Assembly: GCA_948474755.1 (NCBI GenBank)
Contig: CAOLHI010004287.1
Location: 62,001 to 126,000, forward strand
Direction: 5' to 3'
DNA from: Ctenosaura bakeri
Lineage: Eukaryota > Chordata > Lepidosauria > Squamata > Iguanidae
DNA length: 64,000 nt
Shown here: one piece after another, positions 1 through 10,555 of the stretch
Position numbering within the stretch: the stretch's first letter is position 1
How the letters are laid out: each line of letters begins with the position of its first letter
Position numbers and translations under genes: made by a program
Notes under the pieces: model-generated
Database searches by the model: none
Seen by the model: only the letters and a program-made list of their open reading frames with translations
Told to the model about the DNA's origin: nothing

Positions 1-1610
1 TGTTTGCAACATGTTTCTCTGAAATTACCACCATTCACAAAAGTGTACATTTCAGGGGCAGGTTGTCAGTTGTCAACCAACACTTTCATTGGGGATGGTT
101 TCATTGAGAAATGCAAGCCCAAAGAAACCATTTTCCATCCCTAACTTTTACATAGTTTCCACCCAAATACTAACATTCTAACCTTATTTACATCTGGTTT
201 TGTTATTCATTATTGACTAAAATGCTCTATAATCTTCCTTTGCTGGAGCACAGCGAAGTGAGCAAATTCAGCATATCCACAGGCCAATTCTGGTCTCCAA
301 ATAGTCTACCATCCATCACCCACAATGCCCACCATCACCAAAACTTAACAGCAAAATTTGTCATTGAGTTTTTATGGCAAATCAAAGGAAAAAACATATT
401 CATGGAAAACTACAAGATGTTTGAAAGAAGTAAAATTATTTCTTTAAATGGTGTTTCCTATTTTGCTGCAGAAAGTTGGCAGCATGATTGGGGTGTCTAG
501 GGTCCAGGACTCACTGGTTGCCCAGTTCTGGGATACTCTGATGAACTACCAAGTCTGATCTAAAGTCATAGCTCACATTCCAGAGGCATAATAAACAGTG
601 GCCAGGTCTGCAGGGCATGGACACTCTGCAGCTAGCTTATTCTTCAGATAAGTTCACACTGAGGAGAGAGGCCAAAGGTTGAAATTTTACTGAATGTGGT
701 GGGATTGGTTGGCCACACCATCTCATCTGAGTTGGTACATGGTTGTGGTTGTACTGTCTTTTACCAGACTGAATTGGCATACCTAACAGCAGTTGAGGGC
801 AGACTGCAACTCTGTTGTATTACCAAACTTCCTGGTTTGAAGACTCCTAACACCTTTTGCCTCTCAAGTATTGACTTCAATAGATTTTCCCTGGTGATTT
901 GATTCCAACTTATGTTGAAATGCAGGTAATATGGGACAAGCTCCATCTGCTTCGTGTTCACCTCCTTTCTCTGTGCGTGACTTTTTCACATATGTGTTAC
1001 GTTTTCCAAAGTAGGAGCACTGAGTTAATCAGGCTATCTATAAATATAACAGCATAGCTCAGTATAAATGTGCTTTAATTTAAACATACTTAAGCCACCA
1101 AGGGGATTTTAGGATTAGTCTAATTGGACCTACAGAGCTGCCGCCTTGATGGATGTGATGTGATGCATTTATATAATTGGCTTGGTGCAGCTCTAAGGCG
1201 CCCGGGTGGGAAGTGAAAGCAAAGTGCACAAACGGCTAATGCCAATGCAACCAATAGGAGAAAACTTTCTGGGACGTCTTGGGGAAACCAAAATTTCAGG
1301 TCCATTCAAAGTGAAAAGTAGAAAATGAATGTGCAGGCATTAACTCTGAAACACAGCTTACCATAACACTTAGTTCAGCTGTAACAAAAGTAACCTAAGT
1401 CATGTTGAGTCAGTTTTTAAATACCACAGTCTTGATCCATAGTTTGAAAAACAAAAGATGCATTCTTTGAATTTTGTGGAAAGGTATGTGGAACTTGGTT
1501 ATAGTCATTGGACATCACTCTCTACAACCCAAGACCATTTATAATCCAAGCTAACCATTTGAAACCCCATTACCTGGGGATATGATATTTGATTAGCAAT
1601 GAGAGACAGG

Positions 1611-1648
<38 letters not shown>

Positions 1649-1960
1649 AATATGTTTGATAACAGATTTTTGCTGCTGCCAGCAATCCTCCTCCTGATTT
1701 ATTTCCTCATTGCCAACTTCTGCAGAAAACACTGGAAGTTCTTAAAATTGGTCATGTAACTCTTACATTGGCTACACTTGATGAAAAGAAGTTTTAAAGC
1801 TGCTAGACTACATTTTGAATCTGTCTTTACAATAGTTGTGATGTGGTAGGAATTTTTCACACTTGTCTTTGCAACTTTGGTTCAAATGTTTTTAGGAAAA
1901 GACATTTAATAACATATCTCCTCAGAAGCAAGTTCCATTGAATTAATTGGGACTTAATAC
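1..1960. other. unassigned AT-rich sequence
   Basis: No convincing coding exon, RNA gene or recognised transposon is visible here apart from the short GA tract noted separately. Open frames on either strand are under 100 codons and have no recognisable domain. Around 1125-1215 there is a locally GC-richer patch with CCGCC and CGCCCGGG in an otherwise AT-rich setting, which could be a regulatory element but shows no defined motif. Confidence 0.5.
1619..1644. repeat. (GA)n microsatellite
   Basis: An uninterrupted GA dinucleotide run of about 13 units follows a short A tract. Confidence 0.95.
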
Positions 1961-1971
1961 CAAAGTGTATC

Positions 1972-2225
1972 CACACTACACAGTTATAACATTTTCATTC
2001 AACTTTAATTGTCATGATTCTACCCTGTGGAATCTTGGGATTTTTAGCTTTGTGAGGTACTTTAGATACTATGCCAGAGAACGCTAATGCTGCAGTTCAG
2101 GTAAGGGCATTTAAGGATTCTGAGTACTTCAGCAAATTATAAATCCCATTATTCCAGAGCATCAAGCCATTGCCATTAAAATGGCACCAAATTGTGTCTA
2201 CACCCCAGTGCTGATACCTCCTAGA
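1972..2225. mobile_element. degraded palindromic MITE, family A-related
   Basis: The left end (CACACTACACAGTTATAACA) and the interior (a TGGAATCTTGGGATTT-like core) resemble the palindromic elements at 9194, 38133 and 56308. The right end carries a decayed inverted counterpart ending in GTGTCTACACCCC. No target duplication survives. It is a non-coding DNA transposon derivative; the assignment rests on similarity to better-preserved copies in this window. Confidence 0.55.
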
Positions 2226-2439
2226 AAGTGACTACAGAATTTCAACCTAAATATTTATTCAGTGATTTGCATCAGTATAAACCTAGAGTAGAGCCTGGGA
2301 AAGTTGCTTTTCGGACTTGTTAACTATCATCAAGTCAGCTTTCACTTAGGCTGACCTATGAATGAGAGACGTCCAAGTCACCCTATCATCAACAGCCCTG
2401 CTCAGGTCTTGCAGACATGTCTTTGTTGATTGAGTCTAT

Positions 2440-2800
2440 CTATCTGTAATATGGTCTTCCTCTTTTCATACTGTGTACTACCTTACCAAGCATCATTGTC
2501 TTCTCTAGTGAATCATATCTTCTCACAATATGGCCAAACAGTTGTGTAGGGATGTGGAGGTGGGGGGGCAATTTGCCCCAGGTGGCAATGTTTTTGGGGT
2601 GTCCCGGCCCATAGCCATGCTCCCGCACACCCCAGCCATGCCCCCCACACCACAGCCACATCCCCATGCACAATGGCCACATCCCTCACACCATAGTCCT
2701 GCCCCCCTCCACACACTCCAAGCTCCACCACTGTGGCCAAAGTGTGACAGTGTCAGTTTAGTCATTTTGGCTCTTCTAGGGAGAGTTCAGATTTGATTTG
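2440..2800 (-). pseudogene. RTE C-terminal coding remnant, split by insertion
   Basis: On the minus strand the frame reads MTKLTLSHFGH up to position 2734, then enters the hAT-type insert. Past the insert (from 2538 down) the expected continuation resumes as IVRRYDSLEKTMMLGK. This is the region after the reverse transcriptase in RTE elements. The split falls within the Phe-Gly-His-Ile codons and the 8 bp TGGCCAAA is duplicated on both sides, so the break is an insertion and not a rearrangement. Confidence 0.85.
2539..2733 (-). mobile_element. hAT-type non-autonomous element (195 bp)
   Basis: The element starts CAG and ends CTG, with ends CAGTTGTGTAGG and, on the other strand, CAGTGGTGGAGC. 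It is flanked by a perfect 8 bp duplication, TGGCCAAA (2531-2538 and 2734-2741). CAG/CTG ends plus an 8 bp target duplication are typical of the hAT superfamily. The interior is G/C-rich and non-coding; open frames across it are by-products of composition. A related copy in the other orientation lies at 21257-21463. Confidence 0.88.
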
Positions 2801-2981
2801 TTCAAGGACTCATTCATTTATCTTTTTAGCAGTCCACTGTATCTGTAGAAATCTTAGATCAGCCCCCCATTTTGAATGAATTGATTTTCTTCCTATCAGC
2901 TTACTTCACTGTCCAACTTTCACAACCATACATAGAAATTGGAAATATAGTGGCATGGACAATCCTAACTTTAGTATTTAA

Positions 2982-3768
2982 TTATATATCTTTATACTTC
3001 AGGATCTTGTCTAGTTTCTTCACAACGTTCCTTCCAAGTCCTGGTCTTCTTCTGATTTCTTGACTATAGTCTCCATTCTGATTAATGACTGAACCAAGGT
3101 ATGGAAAATCTTGAACCATTTCAATGTCTTCATTGTCTGCTTTAAAGTTATGTAAATCATCTGTGGTCATTTTTCTTCTTCTTCATAATGGTTCAGCCGT
3201 AAACCTGCCTTTGCACTTTCTGGCTTGACTTTCTTCAGTAATTGCAGTAATTGCTCCAGGTCCTTGCTGTTTTCTGCTAGTACTGTGGTATCATCTGCCT
3301 GTCTTAAATTGTTGTTGATCCTTCCTCTAATTTTCACATCTCCTTCCTCTGAGTGTAATCCTTCTTTACATATGGTATGTTTAGAATACAAGTTAAACAG
3401 ATAGGATGATAAAATGCAGACTTGCCTGACCCCCTTGCTAATTGGAAACCCTTCATTTCTCCATATTCTGTCCTGATGGTAGCATCTTGTTCTGAGTACA
3501 AGTTATTCATCAGAACAATCAAATATTGTGGCACAGTCATTTTCCTAAGAGTGATCCATAGTTTTTCATGATCTACACAGTCAAAGGCTTTGCTATAATC
3601 TATAAAGAACGCAGTGATTTTCTTCTGAAATTCTTTGGTCTGATGCATTATACAACACATGTTTGCAATATGATCTCTAGTGCCTCTTCCCTTCCTAAAT
3701 CCAGCTTGGACATCTGGCATTTCTTGTTCCATATATGGTAAAAATCTTTGTTGTAGAAATTTGAGCAT
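2982..3768 (-). pseudogene. RTE reverse transcriptase remnant
   Basis: Minus-strand translation shows PDVQAGFRKGRGTRDHIAN, then FIDYSKAFDCVDHEKLW (catalytic motif A region, near 3590-3550), then LRQADDTTVLAENSKDL near 3310-3270, and FPYLGSVINQNGDYSQEI near 3100. In this family the catalytic box is normally YADD; here Tyr is replaced by Gln (QADD), which should abolish activity. The segments fall in different frames (breaks near 3390-3340 and 3170), so at least two frameshifts or stops have accumulated. Function when intact: copying the element RNA at the nicked target. Confidence 0.9.
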
Positions 3769-4229
3769 CAGTTTGCCTGCATGGGAGATAAATGCAATGG
3801 TCCAGTGGTTACTGCAATCCCTGGTATCCCATTTGCTGGGGATTGGAAAGTATATTGAGCATTTCCAATATATGGGTCATTGTTTTGCTTCCATGTTAGT
3901 TGAACAGCTGTATTCAGGTGATCTATTTGCATCACCTTTACTTCTGCTTCTCATCTGTCCTTAACTGTCTGAAGAGTTCCATCTGTCATACACTGAGGCT
4001 TCTCTTTCTTTTTGGTTGAAGATAGTGTCTATTTTCCATTCTTTCCTGACAGTGTTCCTGACTTCAGTCCAGAGTTCTTCTGGTTCCCAGTCAATTAGCC
4101 TTAGTTGTGCAAATCTATTTTTTATATTATCTTTAAACTCTATGGAAATGGTCCTTCAGTTGTATTTGGCATGATGATTAGTTTAATATTCTTCTTTAGC
4201 TTTTTAAATTTTTGAGATTAGCAATTTAT

Positions 4230-5138
4230 GGTCTGTGTCCCAATCTGTTCCTGGTTTTTGTTTTGTTTTGTTTTTTGCAGAGACAATGGAGCTTCTCCAT
4301 TTTCTGTCTCCAGTTCTGTAGTCAACTTGATTTCTATATTGGCCATCAGGAAATGTTCATATAATCAGTCACCTCTTGGGTTGCTTGAAGAATATGTTTG
4401 TGATGAAAAAGCCATTGGCCTTGAAAAATTCATTTTTCTCTCACCTGTTTCATTTCTTGATCCAAGGCCAAATTTTCCTATAGCCATTTATTCTGCTCTG
4501 TTTACCACTTTTGCATTCCAGTCACCTATGTTTAACAACAAGTTCTGGTTTGGTGTGTGATCAATTTTTTCCTGGATTCCAGCACAGAATCTTGCAATTT
4601 GTCCTTCTGCTTCTGTAGCTGGAGCATAAACTTGGATTACGGTTATATTGATGGGTTTTCCCTGGAGTTTTATTGTTGTTATTCAGTCAGACTTTATATT
4701 ACATGCTTTCGCTACTTTTGCGACATTTCTCCTCATTACAAGTGCCACCCCATTGCTTCTTAGAGTTTCATTTCCTGCACAAAACACTGTGTAATTATCT
4801 GACTCAAAATGTCCCATTCCTGTCCAGTATAGCTTGCTCATGCCAAGTATTGCAATGTTTATACATTCATTTCTTGTTTTACTTTGTCCAGCTTCCCCTG
4901 ATTCATGCTTCTTACATTCCATGTTCCTATAATATGTATTGTGCAGCTCTGGACTTTCCTTTCCACCTCTGAGAGCATCAATAGCTAAAGATCCTTTCCT
5001 CTTCAGCCCAGTGTCGTTAGCCACAGTGCTATTTGTAGTTGTCCTCCACTGTACTCCAGTAGCTTGTTGGAAGCCATCCCACCTAGGAGCATCACCTTCT
5101 GGCACCATCTCTTGTCTCATTTTGGATTGTCTCATCAT
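4230..5138 (-). pseudogene. RTE endonuclease remnant
   Basis: A stop-free stretch at 5138-4683 on the minus strand encodes about 151 residues. Its C-terminal half (ILGMSKLYWTGMGHFESDN, then RSNGVALVMRRNV) matches the N-terminal part of the RTE endonuclease. Further downstream, in another frame near 4525-4450, GDWNAKV and KFGLG can be read, corresponding to the catalytic Asp/Asn motif of apurinic-type endonucleases. A stop interrupts directly after this motif. The first 70 residues of the stop-free stretch are less characteristic and may be leader sequence. Confidence 0.85.
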
Positions 5139-5333
5139 AGGGTTGAGACTGCCATTGTCTCTCCACCAGTGTCACCCCCCACTACAGTTGCTGTTCTGCA
5201 CATTTAGTCTGGCTCCTCAGCAACTGCCTGTCTGACATCGGAGACCCCACAGCAACACGGCTGCTGTCAGCATAGCCTCTTGCCTCACAGGAGCATGCAG
5301 TTCCACCACGCTGGAAAGATAGTGCCATGGTGA

Positions 5334-5420
5334 ATGTTTTTGGACTACAACTTCCAGGATCTCAGACAGCATGACCATTAGACATACTAGATGAGAGACT
5401 CTGGGATTTAGAGTCCAGAA
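5334..5420. mobile_element. fragment of short palindromic element
   Basis: The text TTTTGGACTACAACTTCCAG resembles the ends of short palindromic elements that carry TTGGACTACAACTCCC-like arms (compare 17300, 58255 and 63100). Only one arm is clear. Confidence 0.4.
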
Positions 5421-6596
5421 ATTAACTCTGGTCTAGAGTAAATAGAACAGGCTATGTGTAGAACTGTCATTTGAAATTAATGGAGTGTAGGTGCGTAGGA
5501 AATTAGCAGAGTTCATTTTCATGGGGTATCCACTAAAGAGCTTTCCATGATATTTGTCTCATTAATTAGAAAGAGAGATTCAGTTGCCTATTTAAGTGTG
5601 AGTGTCATTCACATTCCTAGTAACATTCATGTCAAGGGACAGAGCCAGTTTGCATGCATATTCCTCAGCACGTATGAATCAGCCCGTCCTAAAATGAAAT
5701 GGGCAGTTTCTTAGAAGCAGGGGATCTTTATGTGCATTGGCAATTAGCTCTGGTGAGATTCTCAATAATTTCAAAAGAGTATCTTGCCATACCCTCAAAT
5801 TTCTGTTTGAGGATAAAATCAGATGAGGAATATAGTAGCCTTAAATCAGAATGAATGTGTCAGACAACACTGAGTACCCCCTTTAATTCAAGACATGGTA
5901 AAACACATTTTACTGCTTATTCACTCAGTTTACTTCAGGATGTTAAAATGTCATCTAGGATATTTATTGCTCCCTTTGGGTTTGCATGCTTTCTGTGGGA
6001 AATCTCCTTGTTCCAATAAACCAGGATGATAGGAAGCATTTTATTATGGTTTACTTTAAAAAAATCCCACAAGCCCAGAGAAGCCAAGACTGCTCTTTAC
6101 TGCTCAGATGGTTATATAGACAGAGCGTAAAACAAAGAAAATGGTAAACGTTCCAAATAGAACTGCCTCCTCCTCCTCACTAGGTTTAATGTAAGGTCTG
6201 TACATCATACTCCTGTTACTGAGGGAGGGGGAAATGGCCTATATGTTAGTGGCCCCTCCTTGCTGCTTCTGCAGTGAGTAGCACTACTCCACCTGTGTGT
6301 GTTGTTCCCTCAAGAGGTTTGCAGCATTTTCAGAAGTTATCAGTGTCACCATCTCCTTGAAGCTTAGCTGATACCGTGTTGCTGAGCTGTGTACTTCTTT
6401 ATATAAATGATAGAAGATACAAGGAGCTTTGTAAACTGGAGGCAACACCACTTCTGGTCTTCTAGTTTTCCTTATTAAAATATGTGTATCTTGTACATAC
6501 AAAAGAGATCAGGAAGGTGTATATTAGCAATGGGGAACATGTGACTTTCTTGTTGTTTGCAGTGGTGCCAACCAATATATCAGTCAAAAATCAGTC
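5421..6596. other. unassigned sequence, possible conserved non-coding part
   Basis: No repeat family or coding signal is recognised. The part around 5560-5790 has a mixed, non-repetitive composition with homeodomain-like cores (ATTAATTAG, GCAATTAGC) and a TTTGCATGCATAT motif. This looks like enhancer-type DNA, but nothing proves it. Confidence 0.35.
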
Positions 6597-6615
6597 AAAA
6601 ATCCTGGGAGATCTT

Positions 6616-6985
6616 ATATCTAAACAGTAAGGAAGATATTATGGAAATGTGTAGATAACAGGAACCGAAAGAAACATTAATAACCACCCCAACAAAAAGG
6701 GTTTTAAACAGAAGTTAAACAGAATGTGCATATATGGATATTACAGTAAGTAGAAATATCTTTGCATTAGATGTAATCCTTAGTATTTCATGTTATATTT
6801 AATTATTTAACAAATAGAAGCTGGTAAATTCTGCAAGCATGAAATTAATATGAAACTATTATGAAATTATCTGTGTTTGTGGGTATGTATGTATGTATGT
6901 ATACGTCTTTGTACATGTTTTTGTAATGTGTGTATGTGTTTTTTTAGACGGATCTATAAATTTTCAATAAATATTATTTTAAAAT
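6616..6985 (+). mobile_element. 5'-truncated L1-like insert (3' UTR)
   Basis: The segment is flanked by a 19 bp direct repeat, AAAAATCCTGGGAGATCTT at 6597-6615 and AAAAATCATGGGAGATCTT at 6986-7004, with one mismatch. It ends in an A-rich tail (ATTTTAAAATA) directly before the second repeat. A long target duplication and an A-rich 3' end indicate target-primed reverse transcription. Its T-rich text before the tail resembles the L1 end at 30391. No coding part remains. A (GTAT)n run lies at 6883-6902. Confidence 0.75.
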
Positions 6986-7301
6986 AAAAATCATGGGAGA
7001 TCTTGTTCAAGAACATCTGGAGGAACACATGTTCTCTGCCTCTGGTGTACCTCATTGCTCCTCCACAATAAAACTTTGATATAGCTTTGGGTGAGCATGA
7101 CTGACTAGTCCAAGGTCACGAAGCTATTTTTATAGCTGAGTGGGGATTTGAACACCGAGGTGTACCTGCTCCAAGTGTAACCATCAAGCCATTAGATTAT
7201 TCTGGCTCTGTACACAACTCATATCAAAGTACAGGAATGCACACATGTTGTGCATGTAGGTTATCACTGTGTGCCTTTAGGTTACACAACAAGATTTTCA
7301 C

Positions 7302-7500
7302 CAGCAAGACTTATGGTCTTCAAGACTTATGGTGACCCCAAGGCAAACCTATCACAGGGTTTTCTGAGAAAGGTGTTGCCATAGCTTTCCTCTAGGGCTG
7401 AGAGAGTGTGACTTGCCCAAGGTCACCCAATGGGTTTCCATGGTTGAGCAGGCAATCAAACCCTGGTTTCCAGAGTTGTAGTCCAGCACTTAAACATGTG
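7302..7500 (-). mobile_element. tRNA-derived SINE, RTE-type tail family
   Basis: The minus strand reads from the tRNA-like head (AGTGCTGGACTACAACTC) through the CCAAGTCACACTCTCTCAGC body to the CATAAGTCTTGAAG tail. It belongs to the family seen best at 16734, 23956 and 63204. Confidence 0.8.
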
Positions 7501-7651
7501 GTAGAATTTATTCACCAGCCTATTCCTTTCTGTGCCAATTATGCTCAACATCAAGGAACATCAAAAATTAAGAATGCACCAAAATATATGTGAATAACTA
7601 ATTCCATTAACCATGATTAAAATAGTATCTCTATTCACTTTTTTTCCCCTG

Positions 7652-7790
7652 AGAAATACTGTTTGAAAATGGGGTGCGTCTTATAAGCCAGTGCATCTTA
7701 CATGCCCACAGATAGTATTTGCCAGCATGTAAATGGGGTGCATCTTATATGCTGGTGCGTCTTATATGCCAGCAAATACAGTATGTAACT
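7652..7790. repeat. short element with four GTGCRTCTTATA motifs
   Basis: The motif GTGC(A/G)TCTTA(T/C)A occurs four times, at about 7674, 7693, 7740 and 7757, mixed with TATGCCAGCA-like text. The ends ATACTGTTTG and CAAATACAGTAT form an imperfect inverted repeat. This suggests a small non-autonomous DNA element with an internal repeat. Superfamily is not determined. Confidence 0.6.
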
Positions 7791-7995
7791 GAGAGCCTTT
7801 TTGTGTGCTTCAATTGTGCTTAAATCTAATTAAAAATTTAAAAAATGACTGAACTATTAATATTAAAAATAGTAGATGGTATCGGTTTATATGTCAGATA
7901 AAATCTTAACGTTAATAGTCTCTCCCCCTATCATAGCAGTACCTTGTGGAAAAGGATTCTCACAAAGCTATGTCCCCTTTCCATTTTCCCTTAGC

Positions 7996-8160
7996 ATATA
8001 GGTGATGTAGTGGTTTAAGCACTGGACTACAATCCTGGAGAACAGGTTTGATTCTCCTTGGATACTCTCATACACACACTCAGCCCCAGAAAACACCAAG
8101 ATAAGGTTTGCCTTAGGGTGCCATAAGTCGAAAAGGACTTGAAGGCACACAACAACAATA
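7996..8160 (+). mobile_element. tRNA-derived SINE
   Basis: The head begins GATGTAGTGGTTTAAGCACT (A-box region) and includes GGTTTGATTCTCC (B-box). The tail reads CATAAGTCGAAAAGGACTTG followed by AAGGCACACAACAACAATA. It is a partly shortened copy of the main SINE family. Confidence 0.85.
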
Positions 8161-8835
8161 CATGCAGTGTTTTAGAATACATCTGTGGGAGTTTGTTTTT
8201 TAAAAGATCTGAATTTTTGTTTGTTTGTTAAGATGCTAGCCTCTTCCAGATGGGGCAAATCTGTTGGGAGCTTACTATGAGTTATGGTATTTCTTGCTGT
8301 AGTTCTTATGTGGTTTTTGTTTTAATATTCAAATGACATTTCTGCTGTCTCAGTATTTTCTGGCAATTCCCTGAAACAGCTTTCAGATACTCCCACCATC
8401 TGATATTCTAAGATATATCAGGAAAAAAAGTAACCTTCTCTTCTCCTTTTTTCCCCTCTTTTTAATTTAAAAAAGAATTATCATGCTATAGTGCATCAGT
8501 GAATTTGCCCTTTTGTACCATATGTTTGTTTGTTTGTTGTTTAACATCCAATCTTTCTCCCAGCACAGGTTTCGGAACAACAAGCCACAACAACAAAGAA
8601 ACAACCAAAGTAATTTATACAAATAGTCCCTCCTCCAAAAGAAGATGGAACAGGGAAGTCTGAGTTTAAAAATAGCCAGAGAAACATTGAAAAACTCAAG
8701 TATTTATGCATTGGAAGAACTCATGCTTCTTGATACCAATGTGGAAGAGCTTCCATTGCATAAAATTTGTTCCATTACGCATGAATTTACAGTATATTTC
8801 ATTTTGTTATGTTTGTTGGACCAGTAATGATGGGC

Positions 8836-9028
8836 TGGGAGAGCCAGTGTGGTTTGAGCGCTCAACAAAACCTTGAAGACCATGGCTCAGTTCCTCACTC
8901 AGCCGTGGAAACCTACTGGGTGATTTTGGGTGCATCACACACTTTCAACCCTCAGAAACCCCAATGATAGGTTCGCCTTAGGGACTCTATGAGTTGGAAA
9001 TGACTTGAAGGCACACAACTACAGCAGA
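8836..9028 (+). mobile_element. tRNA-derived SINE
   Basis: It starts GAGAGCCAGTGTGGTTTGAG and ends with TGACTTGAAGGCACACAACT. The head is damaged between the A and B boxes, so it could not be transcribed efficiently by RNA polymerase III. Confidence 0.85.
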
Positions 9029-9193
9029 GATGGGCTGATGCAGGTGGAGGGAGCCAGAACATACAGACAAGAGATTGGGAACAAAAAGGGTCACAACCTG
9101 ATTATTTACAGTTGAATAGCATTGGCCTAATATGGGACATGGATAAACATTTTCCCCAACACAGCACCACTGCACTCCAGGGACCCCAGTATG

Positions 9194-9372
9194 GGCCATT
9201 TCCGCACTCGGCTGTTATAGCACTATGATTCCACTTTCAACATCCTATAGAATCATGGGGTTTGCAGTTTCGGGAGAGGCCAATTGGCCCCTCCGAAACT
9301 GCAATCCCAAGGAGTCCATAGGATGTTGAAAGTGGAATCATAGCGCTATAACAGCCTGGTGCGGAAATGGCT
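9194..9372. mobile_element. palindromic MITE family A (179 bp)
   Basis: The whole element is close to a perfect inverted repeat: GGCCATTTCCGCACTCGGCT at the left, and its complement GGTGCGGAAATGG at the right. The arms meet near the GGAGAGGCCAATTGGCCCCT centre. It is flanked by ATG on both sides (9191-9193, 9373-9375), a 3 bp target duplication. The 3 bp duplication and GGCC-type ends fit the PIF/Harbinger superfamily. This is the cleanest copy of the family here. Confidence 0.85.
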
Positions 9373-9375
9373 ATG

Positions 9376-10105
9376 GAAATAATGGGCACAAAGGTCCAAG
9401 TTTTCTCCATAGCTGGACCTAACCATGCCACACTGTCCCAAAATTTGGATACCGGTAGTTCAAAGAAAACTGACCAAATTACAAAGAACATGTACACATC
9501 AGTCCATAACAGACCTCAGGGCACCACTCAGGATCTCCAGTTTTTGTGGATCACTGCCAGGTGACAGGTGGAAGTCCAAATTCTCCACTTTGTATAGCGC
9601 CAGCTCCAGGCAAGAGGCAAGACTATTTGAAAACTTCTGGTCAGGGAGAGAGTTTTTAGCTGGCTGTGCAACTTGCTGCACTTTGCAAAGGTTAGCTGAT
9701 TTAAATCAAGTGTTGCAGTTTGCAAAGACACTTACTTTCTTTGCAAATTGAAGGAGACCAGGGTTCAAAACAGGAGCCAAAGCAATGCCCTGCCCTGCTA
9801 CCCTGCAGACCTCAAACAGGGCCCAAAATATAAAGACCCCATTCCTGACTACCATTTTTGGTAGTAGCTGTGATTCCCTTTCATGTCCCCAAGAGAGCTC
9901 TGTAAAAATGAAAAACATCATGGAAAAGAAAATTGGGGCTGCTAAGGATTAGTCAAACACAGGTAAAATTCCTCAAAGGACTGGCAAATTTGATAATGAA
10001 CCCATTCATTACTCCTGGCATTGATTTCATAAAGAATGAAAGATGAAACAAAGGAGATCCCCAATTGTTCATTTGTCATGAAATGAAGACACAGCCCTAT
10101 AGCAG
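9376..10105. other. unassigned sequence
   Basis: Short open frames on both strands overlap and none shows a domain. The repeated GTTGCAGTTTGCAAAG and CTGCACTTTGCAAAGG texts suggest a small local duplication around 9676-9730. Confidence 0.4.
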
Positions 10106-10107
10106 TA

Positions 10108-10552
10108 ATTCTTTCACACTTCATAATTATAGCATTGTGATTCCACTTTAACTGCCATCGTTCCATCCTATGGCATTCTGGGATTTGCAATCTGGGAAGA
10201 TGTTTTTAGAATTTCTGCCAGAGAGCTTTAGTACCTCCCCAAACTACAAAGTCCAGGAGCCCTTTCACACAATAAAGTTGCAGTGCTTTGATTCTGCTTC
10301 AACTGCCATTACTCTCTCCTCTGGAACCATGGGATTTGCAGTTTATGGAAGATTGCTTAGAATTCTCAGGCAGAAGGCTCTAATGTTTCACAGTTACAAA
10401 TATCAGGCTGTCATAGGATGTAACCACAAAAGTTAAAAGAGAATAATAGTGCTACAGTTGTGTAGTGTGAAGGAGCCTCAGGACTCCATATGATGTAGCC
10501 ATGACAGGTAAAGCAGAATCATACTACTAAAACTGTGCAATGTGGAAGGGTC
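10108..10552. mobile_element. degraded palindromic MITEs, at least two partial copies
   Basis: Family A-like arms occur several times: AGCATTGTGATTCCACTTTA near 10130, GCAGTGCTTTGATTCTGCTT near 10278, and inverted GAATAATAGTGCTACAGTTG near 10440. ATGGGATTTGCAGTTTATGG near 10330 is the family core. The arrangement looks like one copy inside or next to another. No target duplication could be fixed. Confidence 0.6.
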
Positions 10553-10555
10553 CCA

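Larger units (their letters stand above)
2319..5275 (-). mobile_element. RTE/BovB-type LINE, near full length, inactive
   Basis: A non-LTR retrotransposon of about 2.95 kb lies on the minus strand. Read on that strand it has a 5' leader (5275-5140), an apurinic-type endonuclease, a reverse transcriptase with a FIDYSKAFDCVDH motif, a C-terminal segment with VRRYDSLEKTMMLGK, and a short 3' tail ending near 2319 (ACTTGATGATAGTTAAC). The order and motifs match RTE-clade elements, which encode endonuclease plus reverse transcriptase in one frame and are abundant in squamates. The frame is broken many times by stops and shifts, and a hAT-type element interrupts it at 2539-2733. The 5' boundary is approximate. 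It cannot move itself. Confidence 0.9.

Noticed and set aside
2513..2796. Gly/Trp-rich open frames across the RTE C-terminus
   Set aside because: They result from reading through the G/C-rich hAT insert at 2539-2733.
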